DNA from: Echinostoma caproni
Taxonomy: Eukaryota > Platyhelminthes > Trematoda > Plagiorchiida > Echinostomatidae
Direction: 5' to 3'
DNA: 64,000 nucleotides
Assembly: GCA_900618425.1 (NCBI GenBank)
Contig: UZAN01039641.1
Span: 33,944-97,943 of the forward strand
This document shows positions 63,263 to 64,000 of this stretch, in pieces (the stretch's first letter is position 1; each line of letters opens with the position of its first letter). Position numbers and translations under genes: made by a program. The notes below the pieces were generated by a model. That model had not been told where the DNA came from and made no database searches. It saw only the letters and a program-made list of their open reading frames with translations.

Positions 63263-64000
63263 CCAGTTTTCGCGAAGTTCACCCAGAGCTGTTGCATCAA
63301 TTCACCAAATTTGATTTCTTCATCGGTAAATCCGAAAAATGTTTTTGTAAAATCAGTCGAATGGGGCATACCAAACACGTAATGTATTTCATATCCGTGC
63401 ATGACTCCAGTCCATGCCGGAAATGGTAATTTACTCGACGGTTGTGTGAAATAATACAAGTAAACTTTAGCCTCAGATCGTCTTGCGGCCAAATCAGCAA
63501 ATTCCAGAACGGGACAGACAAAGTCCACATCTGAGGCTAAATCACTCAACCGTTTCATGACCTCCTCTCCGGTTAGTTTTATGTTGTTGGGGTTGGAATA
63601 TCCAGTACTGGTGTTCAACATCATTGGTAGATTATAGAACGCTGCAGGTAGAGCGGTCAGCTCCGGGTGCAGATATTTCTGATCTAGAATTTCCAAAGCC
63701 GTGATCCACTGAAAATCAGCTCTTTGACCAGTACTGCCCAGTACTTCACGCAGTCCTGATTTTTTTATAGATTCCGGCAAACTAACTTGGCCCGTATCAG
63801 ATAAAAACACGGTATTCTCCATGGACAATCCGTAAAGAAGAAAGTAAATAGCTTCATCTTGGTTCACACCGATTAGCAGCTCCGTAGTTGGTCGGAACTT
63901 CTGGGGTGATTTCAGAATCTCTCTTGGATGTGTCGGCAAAAAGTCACCGTCAATCACGGCCGAGAGTGGTACCTCGAAATAGCGACGACTACTGGTCGCC
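63263..64000 (-). CDS. Cholinesterase (acetylcholinesterase-like), catalytic exon, runs off right edge
   Basis: This carboxylesterase type B enzyme would hydrolyse choline esters, most likely acetylcholine, outside the cell. The exon is open from the window edge (FEVPLSAVIDGDFLP), so the GTG near 63957 is an internal Val and not a start. GVNQDEAIYFLLYG carries the catalytic Glu, and AWTGVMHGYEIHYVFG the catalytic His together with the conserved Trp and Tyr of the active-site gorge. The position equivalent to Torpedo Phe330 is Tyr, as in many invertebrate enzymes. VDFVCPVLEF holds a conserved disulfide Cys. It ends FAKTG, splitting Gly at donor GTAATA. The nucleophilic Ser and the choline-site Trp lie upstream, outside the window, so acetylcholinesterase against another cholinesterase is inferred. 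Neuroligin-like proteins usually lack the triad. Confidence 0.93.

Overview
This is a gene-poor, AT-leaning piece of a eukaryotic genome, most likely from a parasitic flatworm (Platyhelminthes, probably a digenean trematode). The evidence is indirect but agrees: the only convincing host gene is a cholinesterase in several exons with GT-AG introns; the repeats are jockey/CR1-like LINEs, RTE-like LINEs and Penelope-like elements; and several tRNA-derived SINEs carry a type I hammerhead ribozyme, a combination best known from the schistosome Sm-alpha retroposon. I cannot fix the genus. There are no operons, ribosome-binding sites, CRISPR arrays or bacterial-style genes. Almost all open frames in the window are chance frames.

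Layout. 1-2470: decayed jockey/CR1-type LINE, minus strand, running off the left edge, with a diverged second copy of its 5' leader at 2690-2780. 4690-5205: two tandem units of a hammerhead-bearing retroposon. 16480-17890: cluster of SINE copies inside a local duplication about 977 bp apart. 25695-25882: another SINE copy. 31.1, 32.3, 38.7 and 49.1 kb: degenerate SINE pieces. 44040-45260: Penelope-like element with reverse transcriptase and GIY-YIG remnants. 48.2, 54.2 and 58.9 kb: three copies, same orientation, of an unidentified repeat of about 500 bp. 52830-52995: SINE with the best-preserved hammerhead. 56395-58730: RTE-type LINE, minus strand, whose YxDD catalytic box appears deleted. 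62065-64000: the last three exons of a cholinesterase on the minus strand, ending in a small exon that codes for a hydrophobic, GPI-signal-like tail.

The most interesting content is the hammerhead family: three copies show both the catalytic core and a cleavage triplet at the expected places, one of them with every conserved core base. The two long N runs and a single N are each flanked by an identical direct repeat (13, 40 and 9 bp), so they look like unmerged contig overlaps rather than real gaps. At the single N an independent SINE copy confirms this. The remainder (about 5.2-16.4, 17.9-25.7, 25.9-44.0, 45.3-48.2, 53.0-54.2, 54.7-56.4 and 59.1-62.0 kb) shows no gene that I can support.
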